In this document: piece after piece, positions 20,750 to 29,064 of the stretch | How positions within the stretch are numbered: position 1 is the first letter of the stretch | Layout: every line of letters starts with the position of its first letter | Source of the DNA: Lachancea mirantina | Lineage: Eukaryota; Ascomycota; Saccharomycetes; Saccharomycetales; Saccharomycetaceae | Assembly: GCA_900074745.1 (NCBI GenBank) | Contig: LT598465.1 | Location: 992,001-1,056,000 of the forward strand | Direction: 5' to 3' | DNA length: 64,000 nt | Made by a program: the position numbers and the translations under genes | The notes under the pieces: model-generated | Database searches by the model: none | What the model saw: only the letters and a program-made list of their open reading frames with translations | What the model was told of the DNA's origin: nothing

Positions 20750-22249
20750 TCAGACTGTTGTCTCTTCACTTGAATTATCTTGATGAGACAGCTGTAGCAC
20801 CACGCCTTCCTCTTTCATTCCGTAACCAGAATCACTCAAACTTCCTGATTCTAACTTCTCTTCATTATTGGCATCGCAAGTTTCGCCAACGCCATCAGTT
20901 AAACTTCTGCCTTCAGTTCCTAGGAAGACAACGAGAACTAAGTACCCTATGACTGCACCAACCAAAATGCTCATGACTTTCCCATAGTCCATAACTGTCT
21001 GACCCGTATTCTCGTCATAAAGAGGGTATTTTTCGCTCAGAGAACTCTCGATTGTGGACGAAGCACTACTGGCAAGGTTCCCTAATTGATAGGAAATACC
21101 GACATAGAAGGCCTTGGTCTTGTGATCCGGCGCAAGTGCATGTAGGTACGATGGGACCAGCCCCCAAGCTCCTTGAATAAACATTTGCATGAAAAAGACA
21201 GATGCGTTGATGGAGTTGTTGTGAACGAAACCCCATGGATAGATCAGACACGCAGCACATAGACTGCATACAATAATCACAAAACGGCGCGACGTGACCC
21301 TAGCCAGGTGTGGGATGGTTAGGCCGCCGAAAATAGCCCCAATGTTGGCAAGACAGTTGGTCACCGTTGAACTGTTGCTAGAGAAGCCTAGCTGGTTGGT
21401 CAACATAGTTGGAAATAAGTCCTGAGTGCCGTGAGATAAATAATTGAAACCTACCATCACTAACACCATGTAAATCACCATATTCCAGTGCCGTTTGAAC
21501 GCGACAGCAATGTCTTTGATAGTGCTATTGTCGTTGTTCTCGGCTTTCTCTTTTTGGCTTCTGATAAACGCGTCCGTCTCTGGTAGCAACGCACGGAAAA
21601 CAATGAGACAAAATGTGATGCCAGAGGCGAACCAGAAACAAGATCTCCATGCTTGTTTGGTCGTGTCAGCCAATGCACGCGTGAAGATTACTGCGAGAAG
21701 GTAACCCAACGTATAACCTTGCTGAAAAAAACCACTTATAAAGCTATGGGCTTCAGCTGGACAGTCGTCGAAACACTGCGCTGCACTGTTACCGAAGATA
21801 CCTCCCAGAACTATGCCAAAGATCGCTCTTGCGGCCAAAAATTGTTTGAAATTGGTCTTGATAAAACCAGTGATAATTTCCAGCACCATCATCAGCGTCA
21901 AATTAATTAAAAATGAAATTTTTCTTCCATATCTGTCGCCGATGTAGCCAAACAGAACAGCACCAACGATACGAAGCATCAACACAATCGTCATACCCCA
22001 GCTGATCTGTTTTGCCGGAACGCCAAAGTCATGCGATAGTTTCTTGACGTTAAGACTTACTGTGAAAAAATCGAAGGCTTCCCAAGTAAAAGTAGCAAAC
22101 GCACTCAAGATAAAAAGCCATTGTTTGTAGTTTATTACCCTCAACGCCGGAATGGGATTAGCACCGCGTCTCAACTCAGCCAGGGAGGGTTTCCGAGGAA
22201 TGAGCGTTGTCACGCGACTTTTTAAGTAACTTTGAATTTGCTCTTTCAT
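20750..22249 (-). CDS. JEN1: JEN-family carboxylate/proton symporter
   Basis: Major-facilitator transporter for lactate, pyruvate or dicarboxylates at the plasma membrane. The 499-residue product shows about 12 membrane segments, an MFS loop GYIGDRYGRK, and the Jen signature N-x2-S/T-H-x-S/T-Q-D-x3-T as NYLSHGTQDLFPT. It is shorter at the N-terminus than S. cerevisiae Jen1 (616 residues), which is closer in size to the dicarboxylate-type Jen2 of Kluyveromyces lactis; I cannot decide the substrate, so the symbol is given at family level. It sits between RPL4 and RKM3, which are direct neighbours in S. cerevisiae, so it is an insertion here or was lost or moved there (S. cerevisiae JEN1 is elsewhere, YKL217W). 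Confidence 0.9.
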   Translation of the reverse strand: MKEQIQSYLKSRVTTLIPRKPSLAELRRGANPIPALRVINYKQWLFILSAFATFTWEAFDFFTVSLNVKKLSHDFGVPAKQISWGMTIVLMLRIVGAVLFGYIGDRYGRKISFLINLTLMMVLEIITGFIKTNFKQFLAARAIFGIVLGGIFGNSAAQCFDDCPAEAHSFISGFFQQGYTLGYLLAVIFTRALADTTKQAWRSCFWFASGITFCLIVFRALLPETDAFIRSQKEKAENNDNSTIKDIAVAFKRHWNMVIYMVLVMVGFNYLSHGTQDLFPTMLTNQLGFSSNSSTVTNCLANIGAIFGGLTIPHLARVTSRRFVIIVCSLCAACLIYPWGFVHNNSINASVFFMQMFIQGAWGLVPSYLHALAPDHKTKAFYVGISYQLGNLASSASSTIESSLSEKYPLYDENTGQTVMDYGKVMSILVGAVIGYLVLVVFLGTEGRSLTDGVGETCDANNEEKLESGSLSDSGYGMKEEGVVLQLSHQDNSSEETTV

Positions 22250-22652
22250 TTAGTAGTGGTTTCTATCGAGGGAAATTAAATTGACCAGAGCAACGAAAGA
22301 CAGGCCCTTTTATAAGAGGGTTCAAATCAACTCAATAATTTGAACGCATGTTACAGTGTAATTGTAAGGTCAGGGCCGGAATTTCATGACCAGTGAGAGG
22401 ACTTTGATCACCGCTTCATACTCGAGGTCTTCGTTACCGTGACAACATTCTTGTCCGTTGGAACGAAACAATGGTTACTGCCAGAAATTCTAAGCTCAGG
22501 CAACACTTGGATGCATACGAACCAGGTCACGACGGGGTCACGGTCAAAGACTTTTCTTGGTCATGCTGAGCGGCAGCCAAGATAAAACGATTTTCAGTCA
22601 CAATTCAGCGGTAACAACAGCTCACGCTAGATGCAACCTTCAAGGGCTGCCT
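22250..22652. other. JEN promoter and RKM3 3' end
   Basis: 403 bases without a gene. The stretch at 22454-22465 (TCCGTTGGAACG) matches the carbon-source response element YCCRTYNRNCCG at 11 of 12 positions, about 205 bases before the JEN ATG; Cat8-type control of a JEN gene would make sense but this is one imperfect match. Confidence 0.4.
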
Positions 22653-24275
22653 CTATTTTCCGTCGTTTGTCAAAAGTTTTTCAATGATATGTAGCTCGCT
22701 CAGGACCAGTATCTTGGAATTGCCATGCAATGACCTTAGTAGAGAATTGTAGCTGTTTCTCTTCTTTTTAACCACTACGTTCAAAAGCTTACGGGCCTGC
22801 GTTCCTAACGGTTTTGAAATAAGCCACTTGTTTACGGCGCTAATGCTGTTACGCTCCACGTCTTCGAAAAATTTGGCTCTCTGGGCAGATTTCATGCCTA
22901 GTAAATTTAAAAATGCCTTGAGCGCCGCTGATGGATCTGCAGACGAATTCAAGCAGAGCTCTTGTTGCCATTCGTCAGACAATTGGTCTGAGTTCGTTTC
23001 AATTTCATTTTCAGCATCAGAATCAGATTCTATGGATTCTGTGAAGCTTGAACGTCCTCCATCAGCTTCAGAAACTTCGCCACTTGCCTCTTGAAAAAGG
23101 AGGAATCCGTCTTGAATCCACCACAGGAAGCACGGCTTGAGGTCGAGCTTCTTCAAAAAGCACAGCTTCTTGAGCTCAGGCGCCAGATGCACGAGATCGT
23201 TAGGGTTGTCGCGGACGCAAAAGCCATACCTAGCCAACAGCAGCGGATTCGGAAGGTCACCGTAGGAATTGAAAATTTCGTGATGTTTTTCTACGCCTCT
23301 CATGAGGACAACATCAACGCACTCTTGCGGGTCTAAATCGCTAAGAGACACGCTTCCAGGCTTGGTTTTCGAAATTTGCTTCGCAATCAATTCCTTTATG
23401 GAGCTTTTTAACTGTTTAGCAGCTTCTTTTTCGAGCTCTTTGACAAATTCTGGCGCAGCAACCCATTGAAGGTTTCTAGATTGAGCAATTCCCCCCTCGT
23501 GGAAAATTTCTGCATCGTTGGCTTCTTCCTCGTCGAACTCAGCATGGCCGCAGACCCCAAATTCACCGCAGTATGTGCATACTTCATAAGTGCTTTCGAA
23601 TCTCACGTCTGGATGCAAGGCGTGGTGATTAAACAGGTCTGCAACAGGGACCAATGCCGTTTCGTGGAAAGCGTCTACTTCGAAAGCCCTCGAGGAGATC
23701 GTGAAGACCGTAGCGACAAAGCGGAGAGAATTGGCCGAGGTATCATTTTGTAAAATGGACGGAGGTGACAGCCGCGCTTCAGCATGCCATTTGCGAGATA
23801 CTTCAACTGCAGTTGAAAAAGCGGACAGAATCTCTCCCTCATTGTCTAACCCGTGAAAAAGCGTTCCCAAAGCCGTCTGCTCCATAAGCCTCTTTCGATT
23901 ACTAGGCCAAAAACTGGGCGGCAAGTATAAAGATTCCTGGTCCCAGTTCAGCTGTATAGTTTGAAGGTAGCTGTACCAATTACTCTTCGGGCCAAAAACC
24001 TCTCTTTCGTAAAGAAAAGCCAAAGTGAGTGCCAACACGCCATCGATTTCTTCATCTACCAAGAGGTTTGCGATGCTGCTGTTAGATGCAGAGAAAACGG
24101 CCGATTTCGGTACTCTTAGTAGAACTGTATTAGCATCTATATCTGATTTGGCGAAAACGCCAATACCACCGGCACTCGAAGGCTTGACCTCACAGTTGAA
24201 AGAGGAGAAGTAAATCTTATTTTTCACGCAAAACGACAGTACATCTTTTGCTTGTTCAAAGGTCGTCAGGGACAT
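22653..24275 (-). CDS. RKM3: SET-domain ribosomal lysine methyltransferase
   Basis: SET-domain lysine methyltransferase of the split-SET/Rubisco-LSMT-like type; S. cerevisiae Rkm3 methylates Rpl42. The 540-residue product begins SET early (GGIGVFAKSDIDANTVLLRV), has the catalytic AdoMet-binding NH motif in VPVADLFNHHALHPDVRFE, the tyrosine motif EIFNSYGDLPNPLLLARYGF, and a helical C-terminal substrate-binding region. An acidic insert (ESDSDAENEIE) lies in the C-terminal half. Start: the ATG at 24275. It is near RPL4 in the same orientation as the YBR030W-YBR031W pair, which favours RKM3 over the similar RKM1 and RKM4. Confidence 0.88.
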   Translation of the reverse strand: MSLTTFEQAKDVLSFCVKNKIYFSSFNCEVKPSSAGGIGVFAKSDIDANTVLLRVPKSAVFSASNSSIANLLVDEEIDGVLALTLAFLYEREVFGPKSNWYSYLQTIQLNWDQESLYLPPSFWPSNRKRLMEQTALGTLFHGLDNEGEILSAFSTAVEVSRKWHAEARLSPPSILQNDTSANSLRFVATVFTISSRAFEVDAFHETALVPVADLFNHHALHPDVRFESTYEVCTYCGEFGVCGHAEFDEEEANDAEIFHEGGIAQSRNLQWVAAPEFVKELEKEAAKQLKSSIKELIAKQISKTKPGSVSLSDLDPQECVDVVLMRGVEKHHEIFNSYGDLPNPLLLARYGFCVRDNPNDLVHLAPELKKLCFLKKLDLKPCFLWWIQDGFLLFQEASGEVSEADGGRSSFTESIESDSDAENEIETNSDQLSDEWQQELCLNSSADPSAALKAFLNLLGMKSAQRAKFFEDVERNSISAVNKWLISKPLGTQARKLLNVVVKKKRNSYNSLLRSLHGNSKILVLSELHIIEKLLTNDGK

Positions 24276-24686
24276 CAATCAACTCGATGGCTATGCTTAT
24301 TGTAAGCCTCTAAGATTAAATATCGAACTTTAGAAAACCAAACGACTGAGAACGAAGACCTCTAATATGTGACTTGGCGCGGGCAATCTGTACGATGGAT
24401 ATTGATGCTCTAATGGATATTCTGTAATTCACGACAAGTTTATGAAGTTTTCCGCATCAGAGACTTAGTTGACGCTAAAATTTTTGACATATTTCTTACC
24501 TGAGCGATGAGCTCCCGTGAATCTTGAAAAAAGACGCACCGCTTTGAAAAGTCATCAATTAGATCATCAATGAATGAATAAATTAGGGTTAATGAGTAAT
24601 GAATGAAGAGTGATTAATATCAATTGTTAAATACTAATAATGTTGATTGTTTTATGCGCTATAAACTTGCAGAGTTTACGAGCAAA
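24276..24686. other. RKM3 promoter and GAP1 3' end
   Basis: 411 bases, very A/T-rich, no gene. Short direct repeats of ATCATCAAT and AATGAATGA occur around 24555-24615. Nothing else is recognised. Confidence 0.5.
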
Positions 24687-26471
24687 TCAGCACCAGAAAC
24701 GGTAGGTTCTGTACCACCATGGCTTGCTAGCCAAAATGGCTTTTTGCTCAGCAATTTCGATTTTCAAAGCTTCAATGTCGACCTCTCTTCTACCAGTGTC
24801 GATATCAATGTCCTTAGCTCTGATAAATAGCTTCCAGTTTCTCTTCCAAACCTTGTGGAAAACGTAGAAAGCCATGACCACAGGCAAAGATAGATAGGCC
24901 TCGAAGAACGCCTCAGCGCCTGGAGGGGATCCTGGTGGGAACAAAGCCACCCAGAACTGAGCAATCAAGATCAGTATAATCAATCCGAAACCATAGTATG
25001 ATCCCCAGACACCAGCTGGAGAAACGAAAGGAAGCTCATCGGTGGATCTGCCCTGGGCGGATAAAGCTCTTCTGAATCTCAAGTGGCAGAGACAGATAGC
25101 ACCCCAGGTGAACAAAGAGGACAAACCAGACAAGGCCAGTAACCAGTTGAAGACATCGCCTTCGTGGGAGGATGCAGCAATGAAACACAAGAGACCGAAG
25201 ATGGACGTCGCGGCAATACCTACCAGAGGTCTACCCTTTCTGTCGATGTAGGCGAAAATCTTAGGCAAGAAACCTTGCTCAGCAAGAGCAGTCAAGGTTC
25301 TGGAGCAGGCAAAGACAGCGGAATTACCGACGGAAAGCACAGCGATCAAGATGACAACGTTGACAACACTTGGCAAACCCTTGATGTGATGATTTCTTAG
25401 AGCCAAAACGAAAGGAGAGGCAGCGGCATCGACGGAGGACGCACCGACAAGTCTTGGGTCGGTGTAGGGAACCAACAAGCCGATCAACAACAAGCAGATG
25501 ATGTAGAACAGGGTGATTCTCCAGAAGACCTGTTTGGCAGCGCGAGGCAGAGCCTTTCTGGGGTTTTCAGTTTCAGCACTGGCCAAACCAACCAGTTCGG
25601 AACCCGCGAAAGAGAAAGCGGCGGTGACAAACACGGAACACACACCTTTAAATCTGGCGCCCATGGTGTCTCCGACGAGAGGACCCGGGTGGTGGAAGTA
25701 TGTGCCGCCGAGGTAGCCACCGGTAGGGCCACCACCGCAGACCAAAATGATACCGAGGATGATGAAACCGATGATGGTGATGACCTTGATGAACGAGAAC
25801 ACGAATTCGGCCTCACCGTAACCCTTGACACCGAAAAGGTTGATGATCACAATAACGAGGTAGAACAGCGCGACAAACCCGTCCCGGTATTTGGAAGGTG
25901 TACCCCAGTAATTAACGGTGATGGACGCAGCGACGATTTCCAGCGGCAGCACGACAAGCCACTGAAGCATGTAGTTGAAGTTGTTGGCGAAACCGAAGGA
26001 CTCGTCGATAAAACGGGTAGCGTAGGTGGTGAAACCACCGGAGACGGGGAAACACACGGCCAGCTCACCCATGGCCATGACCATACAGTAGATCATGGTA
26101 CCGGTGAGACCCCAGCCGATCAGGATACCGGCGGGGCCACCGGTTCTAAGCGCGGTACCGGATCCGACGAAAAGACCCGTACCGATGGCACCACCGATGG
26201 CGATCATTTGCAAATGTCTGGACTTCAGGTGTCTTTGGAGCGGCGAACGCGCGGTCGCGATCGCGATTTTCTCGGCCTCGGTTAAATTGGGGTCCAACTC
26301 TTCGAGTTCCATGCGCTTGAACCCGTCCTTGAAATCCTGCCATTTGGACCCTGACGATTTTTCGACGTTTTCGTCGTGCGCTGACGTGTACTCCGTACCG
26401 TCTACGGGTTGCTCATTCGACAGCACATAGTTCTTCTTGTCGTCCACGGAACGATTGGAAGAGGTACTCAT
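24687..26471 (-). CDS. GAP1: General amino acid permease
   Basis: Plasma-membrane amino acid/proton symporter of the yeast APC family. The 594-residue product has 12 predicted membrane segments, the TM1 motif AIGGAIGTGLFVGSG, the family block ASITVNYWG, and the substrate-linked FSFAGSELVGLASAETENP. The cytosolic N-terminus contains lysines suited to Rsp5-type ubiquitination (SGSKWQDFKDGFKRMELEEL) and the tail ends WWYRTYRFWC, the FWC ending shared by most yeast amino acid permeases. Codon bias is strong and third positions are GC-rich. Divergent from KAE1 with a tRNA gene between, matching YKR039W-YKR038C. Nitrogen control is supported by the promoter GATA cluster. Confidence 0.94.
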   Translation of the reverse strand: MSTSSNRSVDDKKNYVLSNEQPVDGTEYTSAHDENVEKSSGSKWQDFKDGFKRMELEELDPNLTEAEKIAIATARSPLQRHLKSRHLQMIAIGGAIGTGLFVGSGTALRTGGPAGILIGWGLTGTMIYCMVMAMGELAVCFPVSGGFTTYATRFIDESFGFANNFNYMLQWLVVLPLEIVAASITVNYWGTPSKYRDGFVALFYLVIVIINLFGVKGYGEAEFVFSFIKVITIIGFIILGIILVCGGGPTGGYLGGTYFHHPGPLVGDTMGARFKGVCSVFVTAAFSFAGSELVGLASAETENPRKALPRAAKQVFWRITLFYIICLLLIGLLVPYTDPRLVGASSVDAAASPFVLALRNHHIKGLPSVVNVVILIAVLSVGNSAVFACSRTLTALAEQGFLPKIFAYIDRKGRPLVGIAATSIFGLLCFIAASSHEGDVFNWLLALSGLSSLFTWGAICLCHLRFRRALSAQGRSTDELPFVSPAGVWGSYYGFGLIILILIAQFWVALFPPGSPPGAEAFFEAYLSLPVVMAFYVFHKVWKRNWKLFIRAKDIDIDTGRREVDIEALKIEIAEQKAILASKPWWYRTYRFWC

Positions 26472-26683
26472 CGTGGACTTGCGATATGAGAGAGAGCTTC
26501 TGTACGATTTTCTGTGCGACTACTATCCGACTATTGAAGGGAGACAAGAGCTATAAACCTACTACATTTTGCTACAACTACTGCTGCTTTTTATACATTC
26601 TCCCAGGCCCTCCCCGGGTCTCTCACGCTGGCATTTACTGTGTCTTACAAACCGGCCGAAGGTTCTTTTCTCCATTGTAAACG

Positions 26684-26790
26684 GTTATCAAAAAGTGCCA
26701 ATATCTGTCAATATCTCAAAATCTGCCAGTATCGACTGAAAATCGACCTTATCCTGATATCGGTATCGATACCATATCAGTATCTATCGG
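26684..26790. promoter_or_regulatory. GATA-factor site cluster in the GAP1 promoter
   Basis: About ten TATC/GATA cores lie within roughly 105 bases, including one full CTTATC (26748-26753) and the run GATATC-GGTATCGATACC-ATATC. They are 215 to 320 bases before the GAP1 ATG. Gln3, Gat1, Gzf3 and Dal80 control S. cerevisiae GAP1 through GATA sites; the same control here is inferred. Confidence 0.65.
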
Positions 26791-27073
26791 TTCTTTTTTA
26801 GGAGCCTTCCCAGAGTGACGGCAGGCGACGCTAAGTGCGAGAGGGGAGCCCCCGTGTCGTATCAGAGGAGCCGCGGCAGTGTCGTCGATAGCGGTCTGAT
26901 AACCGCCGTACCTAGTGACTCTGTATCTCGTGACATCGCCAAGAGCAGGCGCCAAGCGGATCTCCCTAGATACAGAGGTGGTTGTTGTTGTGGTGTAGCT
27001 TTGCCGATCGTGGGCAGTGCACGGGACGGGCAGCCTAGAGCCGTGAGGCTCGCCGCCAGGCCCGTCATGGGCC

Positions 27074-27106
27074 AGCTATGGGCTAGCCCATAGCTAGCCC
27101 ATAGCT
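27074..27106. repeat. Three abutting 11-base palindromic units
   Basis: The unit AGCCCATAGCT occurs inverted at 27074-27084, then directly at 27085-27095 and 27096-27106. The first two units form a perfect 22-base palindrome; the third repeats the second. It lies between the GAP1 promoter and the tRNA gene. Confidence 0.85.
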
Positions 27107-27453
27107 AATTGCCTGAGAAGCCAGGCATGTAGTAGCCAAGTATGCAGTACACGATGTAGTGCAGTAGCGGCCTGGAGGAGCTACCTAGGCTTGGCGGGCC
27201 AAAGGAGACAGCGCCAATGAGACTGGTGGACGGTAAATTTTGGTTTGCTCGTGCAGGCACGGAGGTGCGTCTTAGTCCGCGACGCAAGACCCCGCTCGGC
27301 AGCACTTGCTTTTAGGGTCAAAGACGCGCGCGTCCCCTTTTCGAGCCGTACGGAAGGGGAGAAATGCCTTACACGGCGCTAACCGAGGAGCAAGCAGGAA
27401 AAAAGAAAGGCGGAACGAACACAAAAAGATGCCGCATGCGGTTTCGAGAACGG

Positions 27454-27461
27454 CCGGGTAA
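27454..27461 (+). promoter_or_regulatory. Reb1-type site
   Basis: CCGGGTAA is a perfect Reb1 recognition sequence, 14 bases beyond the tRNA terminator and about 270 bases upstream of KAE1. Reb1 bounds nucleosome-free regions and blocks Pol II read-through; role here inferred. Confidence 0.5.
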
Positions 27462-27474
27462 CAAGATGACCAAG

Positions 27475-27480
27475 AAAAAA
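27475..27480 (-). terminator. RNA polymerase III terminator of the tRNA gene
   Basis: Six consecutive T residues on the minus strand, 10 bases past the 3' end of the tRNA, the standard Pol III stop. Confidence 0.85.
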
Positions 27481-27490
27481 GACGTTCGTG

Positions 27491-27562
27491 TGCCTCCTGT
27501 GGGAATTGAACCCACGATCCCCGCATTACGAGTGCGATGCCTTACCACTTGGCCAAAGAGGC
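27491..27562 (-). tRNA. tRNA-Thr(CGU)
   Basis: Minus-strand cloverleaf of 72 bases without an intron. Acceptor GCCTCTT pairs with AGGAGGC followed by discriminator A. The D arm carries GGCCAAGTGG (A box), the anticodon stem CGCA/TGCG closes the loop CTCGTAA with anticodon CGT, and the T arm GTGGG-TTCAATT-CCCAC holds the B box. It decodes ACG. It closely resembles S. cerevisiae tT(CGU), which is a single essential gene there. It sits between GAP1 and KAE1. Confidence 0.95.
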
Positions 27563-27613
27563 GCAGATGGTGAGAACTGGCGCAGGGCGTCGATATGGGG
27601 GGAGAGAGCAGTG

Positions 27614-27625
27614 GGTCACGTGACC
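27614..27625. promoter_or_regulatory. 12-base E-box palindrome upstream of KAE1
   Basis: GGTCACGTGACC, a perfect palindrome around CACGTG, lies 103 bases before the KAE1 ATG. Cbf1, Tye7 or Pho4-type bHLH factors bind such sites. Together with the Reb1 motif it is probably the KAE1 core promoter. Confidence 0.5.
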
Positions 27626-27727
27626 GGCTAGCTATTCACCAACTTTTGCATAGATACCAGTATCGAGAAACCCGTGTCGAACCCCGGTCCGTAACATCAC
27701 CAGAAGGGCCAAAAGGGACGCCCTGCG

Positions 27728-28885
27728 ATGGTCAATCTGAATGGAATACCGCCCAAAAACGGGCGCCAATACTATCTCGGGCTCGGGCTCGAGGGTTCCG
27801 CCAATAAGCTCGGCGTGGGCATCATAAAGCACCCGGTCCTTCCGCGTCACGACAACAGCGATCTGTCGCACGAGTGCGACGCTGAGATCCTTGCAAATAT
27901 CAGGGACACCTACATCACGCCGCCGGGCGAGGGCTTCCTGCCGCGCGACACGGCCCGGCACCACCGCAACTGGGCCGTGCGGCTTGTGCGGCGCGCGCTG
28001 GACGAGGCCAAGATCGACGGCCCCGCCGACATAGACGTTATTTGCTTCACCAAGGGTCCCGGGATGGGCGCGCCGCTGCATTCCGTGGTCGTCGTGGCGC
28101 GCACGCTCTCGCTGCTCTGGGACGTGCCGCTTGTCGGCGTCAATCACTGCGTGGGCCACATCGAGATGGGTCGGGAGATCACCAAGGCCGAGAACCCAGT
28201 GGTCCTCTACGTCAGTGGCGGCAACACCCAGGCGATAGCGTACTCCGAGAACCGGTACCGAATTTTCGGCGAAACTCTGGATATCGCGATTGGGAACTGC
28301 CTGGACCGGTTCGCGCGCACTCTCAAGATCCCGAACGAGCCTTCTCCCGGGTACAACATCGAGCAGCTCGCCAAACAGTGCAAGAACAAAGAAAGGCTCG
28401 TGGAACTGCCTTATACGGTCAAGGGAATGGATCTTTCGATGAGCGGGATCCTGGGCTACGTCGAGTCGCTTGCGGCAGACCTCTTCAGCCACAATACCAG
28501 AAACAAGCTTCTTTTCGACCCCGAAACCAAGGAACAGATTGTCACGGTTGAGGATATCTGCTACTCGCTGCAGGAAAACCTGTTTGCCATGCTGGTCGAA
28601 ATTACAGAGCGGGCCATGGCGCACGTCAACTCCAACCAAGTCCTTATAGTGGGCGGCGTTGGCTGCAACGTGAGATTGCAGGAAATGATGGCCCAAATGT
28701 GCCACGAACGATCGAATGGGCAGGTTCACGCAACGGACGAGCGTTTTTGCATAGACAACGGCGTCATGATAGCTCAAGCAGGTTTGCTACAGTATCGGAT
28801 GGGCGGTGCCGTCAAGGATCTCAGCGAGACTGTGGTCACTCAGAAGTTTAGAACAGATGAGGTCTACGTTGCATGGCGGGAATAG
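27728..28885 (+). CDS. KAE1: KEOPS-complex tRNA t6A transferase Kae1
   Basis: Catalytic subunit of the KEOPS complex, which transfers threonylcarbamoyl to A37 of ANN-decoding tRNAs (and also influences telomeres and transcription). The 385-residue ASKHA-fold protein has the metal-binding NHCVGH (H-x3-H), LYVSGGNTQ, the lid [13 protein letters not shown], and late VGGVGCN and [10 protein letters not shown]. Length is as in S. cerevisiae (386). The first two thirds use strongly GC-ending codons, which also creates a long spurious antisense frame. Located between tRNA-Thr, itself an expected t6A substrate, and SPC34. Confidence 0.96.
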   Translation: MVNLNGIPPKNGRQYYLGLGLEGSANKLGVGIIKHPVLPRHDNSDLSHECDAEILANIRDTYITPPGEGFLPRDTARHHRNWAVRLVRRALDEAKIDGPADIDVICFTKGPGMGAPLHSVVVVARTLSLLWDVPLVGVNHCVGHIEMGREITKAENPVVLYVSGGNTQAIAYSENRYRIFGETLDIAIGNCLDRFARTLKIPNEPSPGYNIEQLAKQCKNKERLVELPYTVKGMDLSMSGILGYVESLAADLFSHNTRNKLLFDPETKEQIVTVEDICYSLQENLFAMLVEITERAMAHVNSNQVLIVGGVGCNVRLQEMMAQMCHERSNGQVHATDERFCIDNGVMIAQAGLLQYRMGGAVKDLSETVVTQKFRTDEVYVAWRE

Positions 28886-29064
28886 ACCCACCTTTTGTTA
28901 GCTACTTGGGATATATACCAATGATCTCTTTAGCTACTGGCAGTAGCCTACTGCCAAAGTATGTACATCGTTCTGCACGAAAATCGGAGTTTTCATTGTT
29001 GATACTCTTTCTTGATGATGTCAAGATACAGCTCATCAAGGCATCAGACACACCGGAAGGATCC

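Larger units (their letters stand above)
26472..27490. other. Intergenic: GAP1 promoter and GC-rich tRNA-proximal stretch
   Basis: About 1 kb. The GAP1-proximal 320 bases are A/T-rich with a T-rich tract and the GATA cluster. From about 26800 the sequence turns GC-rich and contains a GCGGT-CTGATA-ACCGC hairpin (26891-26906) and a triple 11-base palindromic repeat (27074-27106). Open frames here overlap each other on both strands and look like by-products of GC content. No transposon termini were found. Confidence 0.55.

Noticed and set aside
25689-26285. 198-codon frame antisense to GAP1
   Set aside because: Acidic low-complexity shadow of GAP1 codon bias.
26472-27490. Transposon or solo-LTR remnant beside the tRNA gene
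   Set aside because: tRNA flanks are common insertion sites, but I found no terminal repeats, target-site duplication or coding remnant.
27632-28777. 381-codon open frame antisense to KAE1
   Set aside because: By-product of GC-ending codons in KAE1; KAE1 has every family motif and the antisense product has none.
28873-29064. Upstream extension of SPC34 from an earlier ATG
   Set aside because: Overlaps the KAE1 end and adds 64 residues absent from the family; the start at 29065 aligns with known Spc34.
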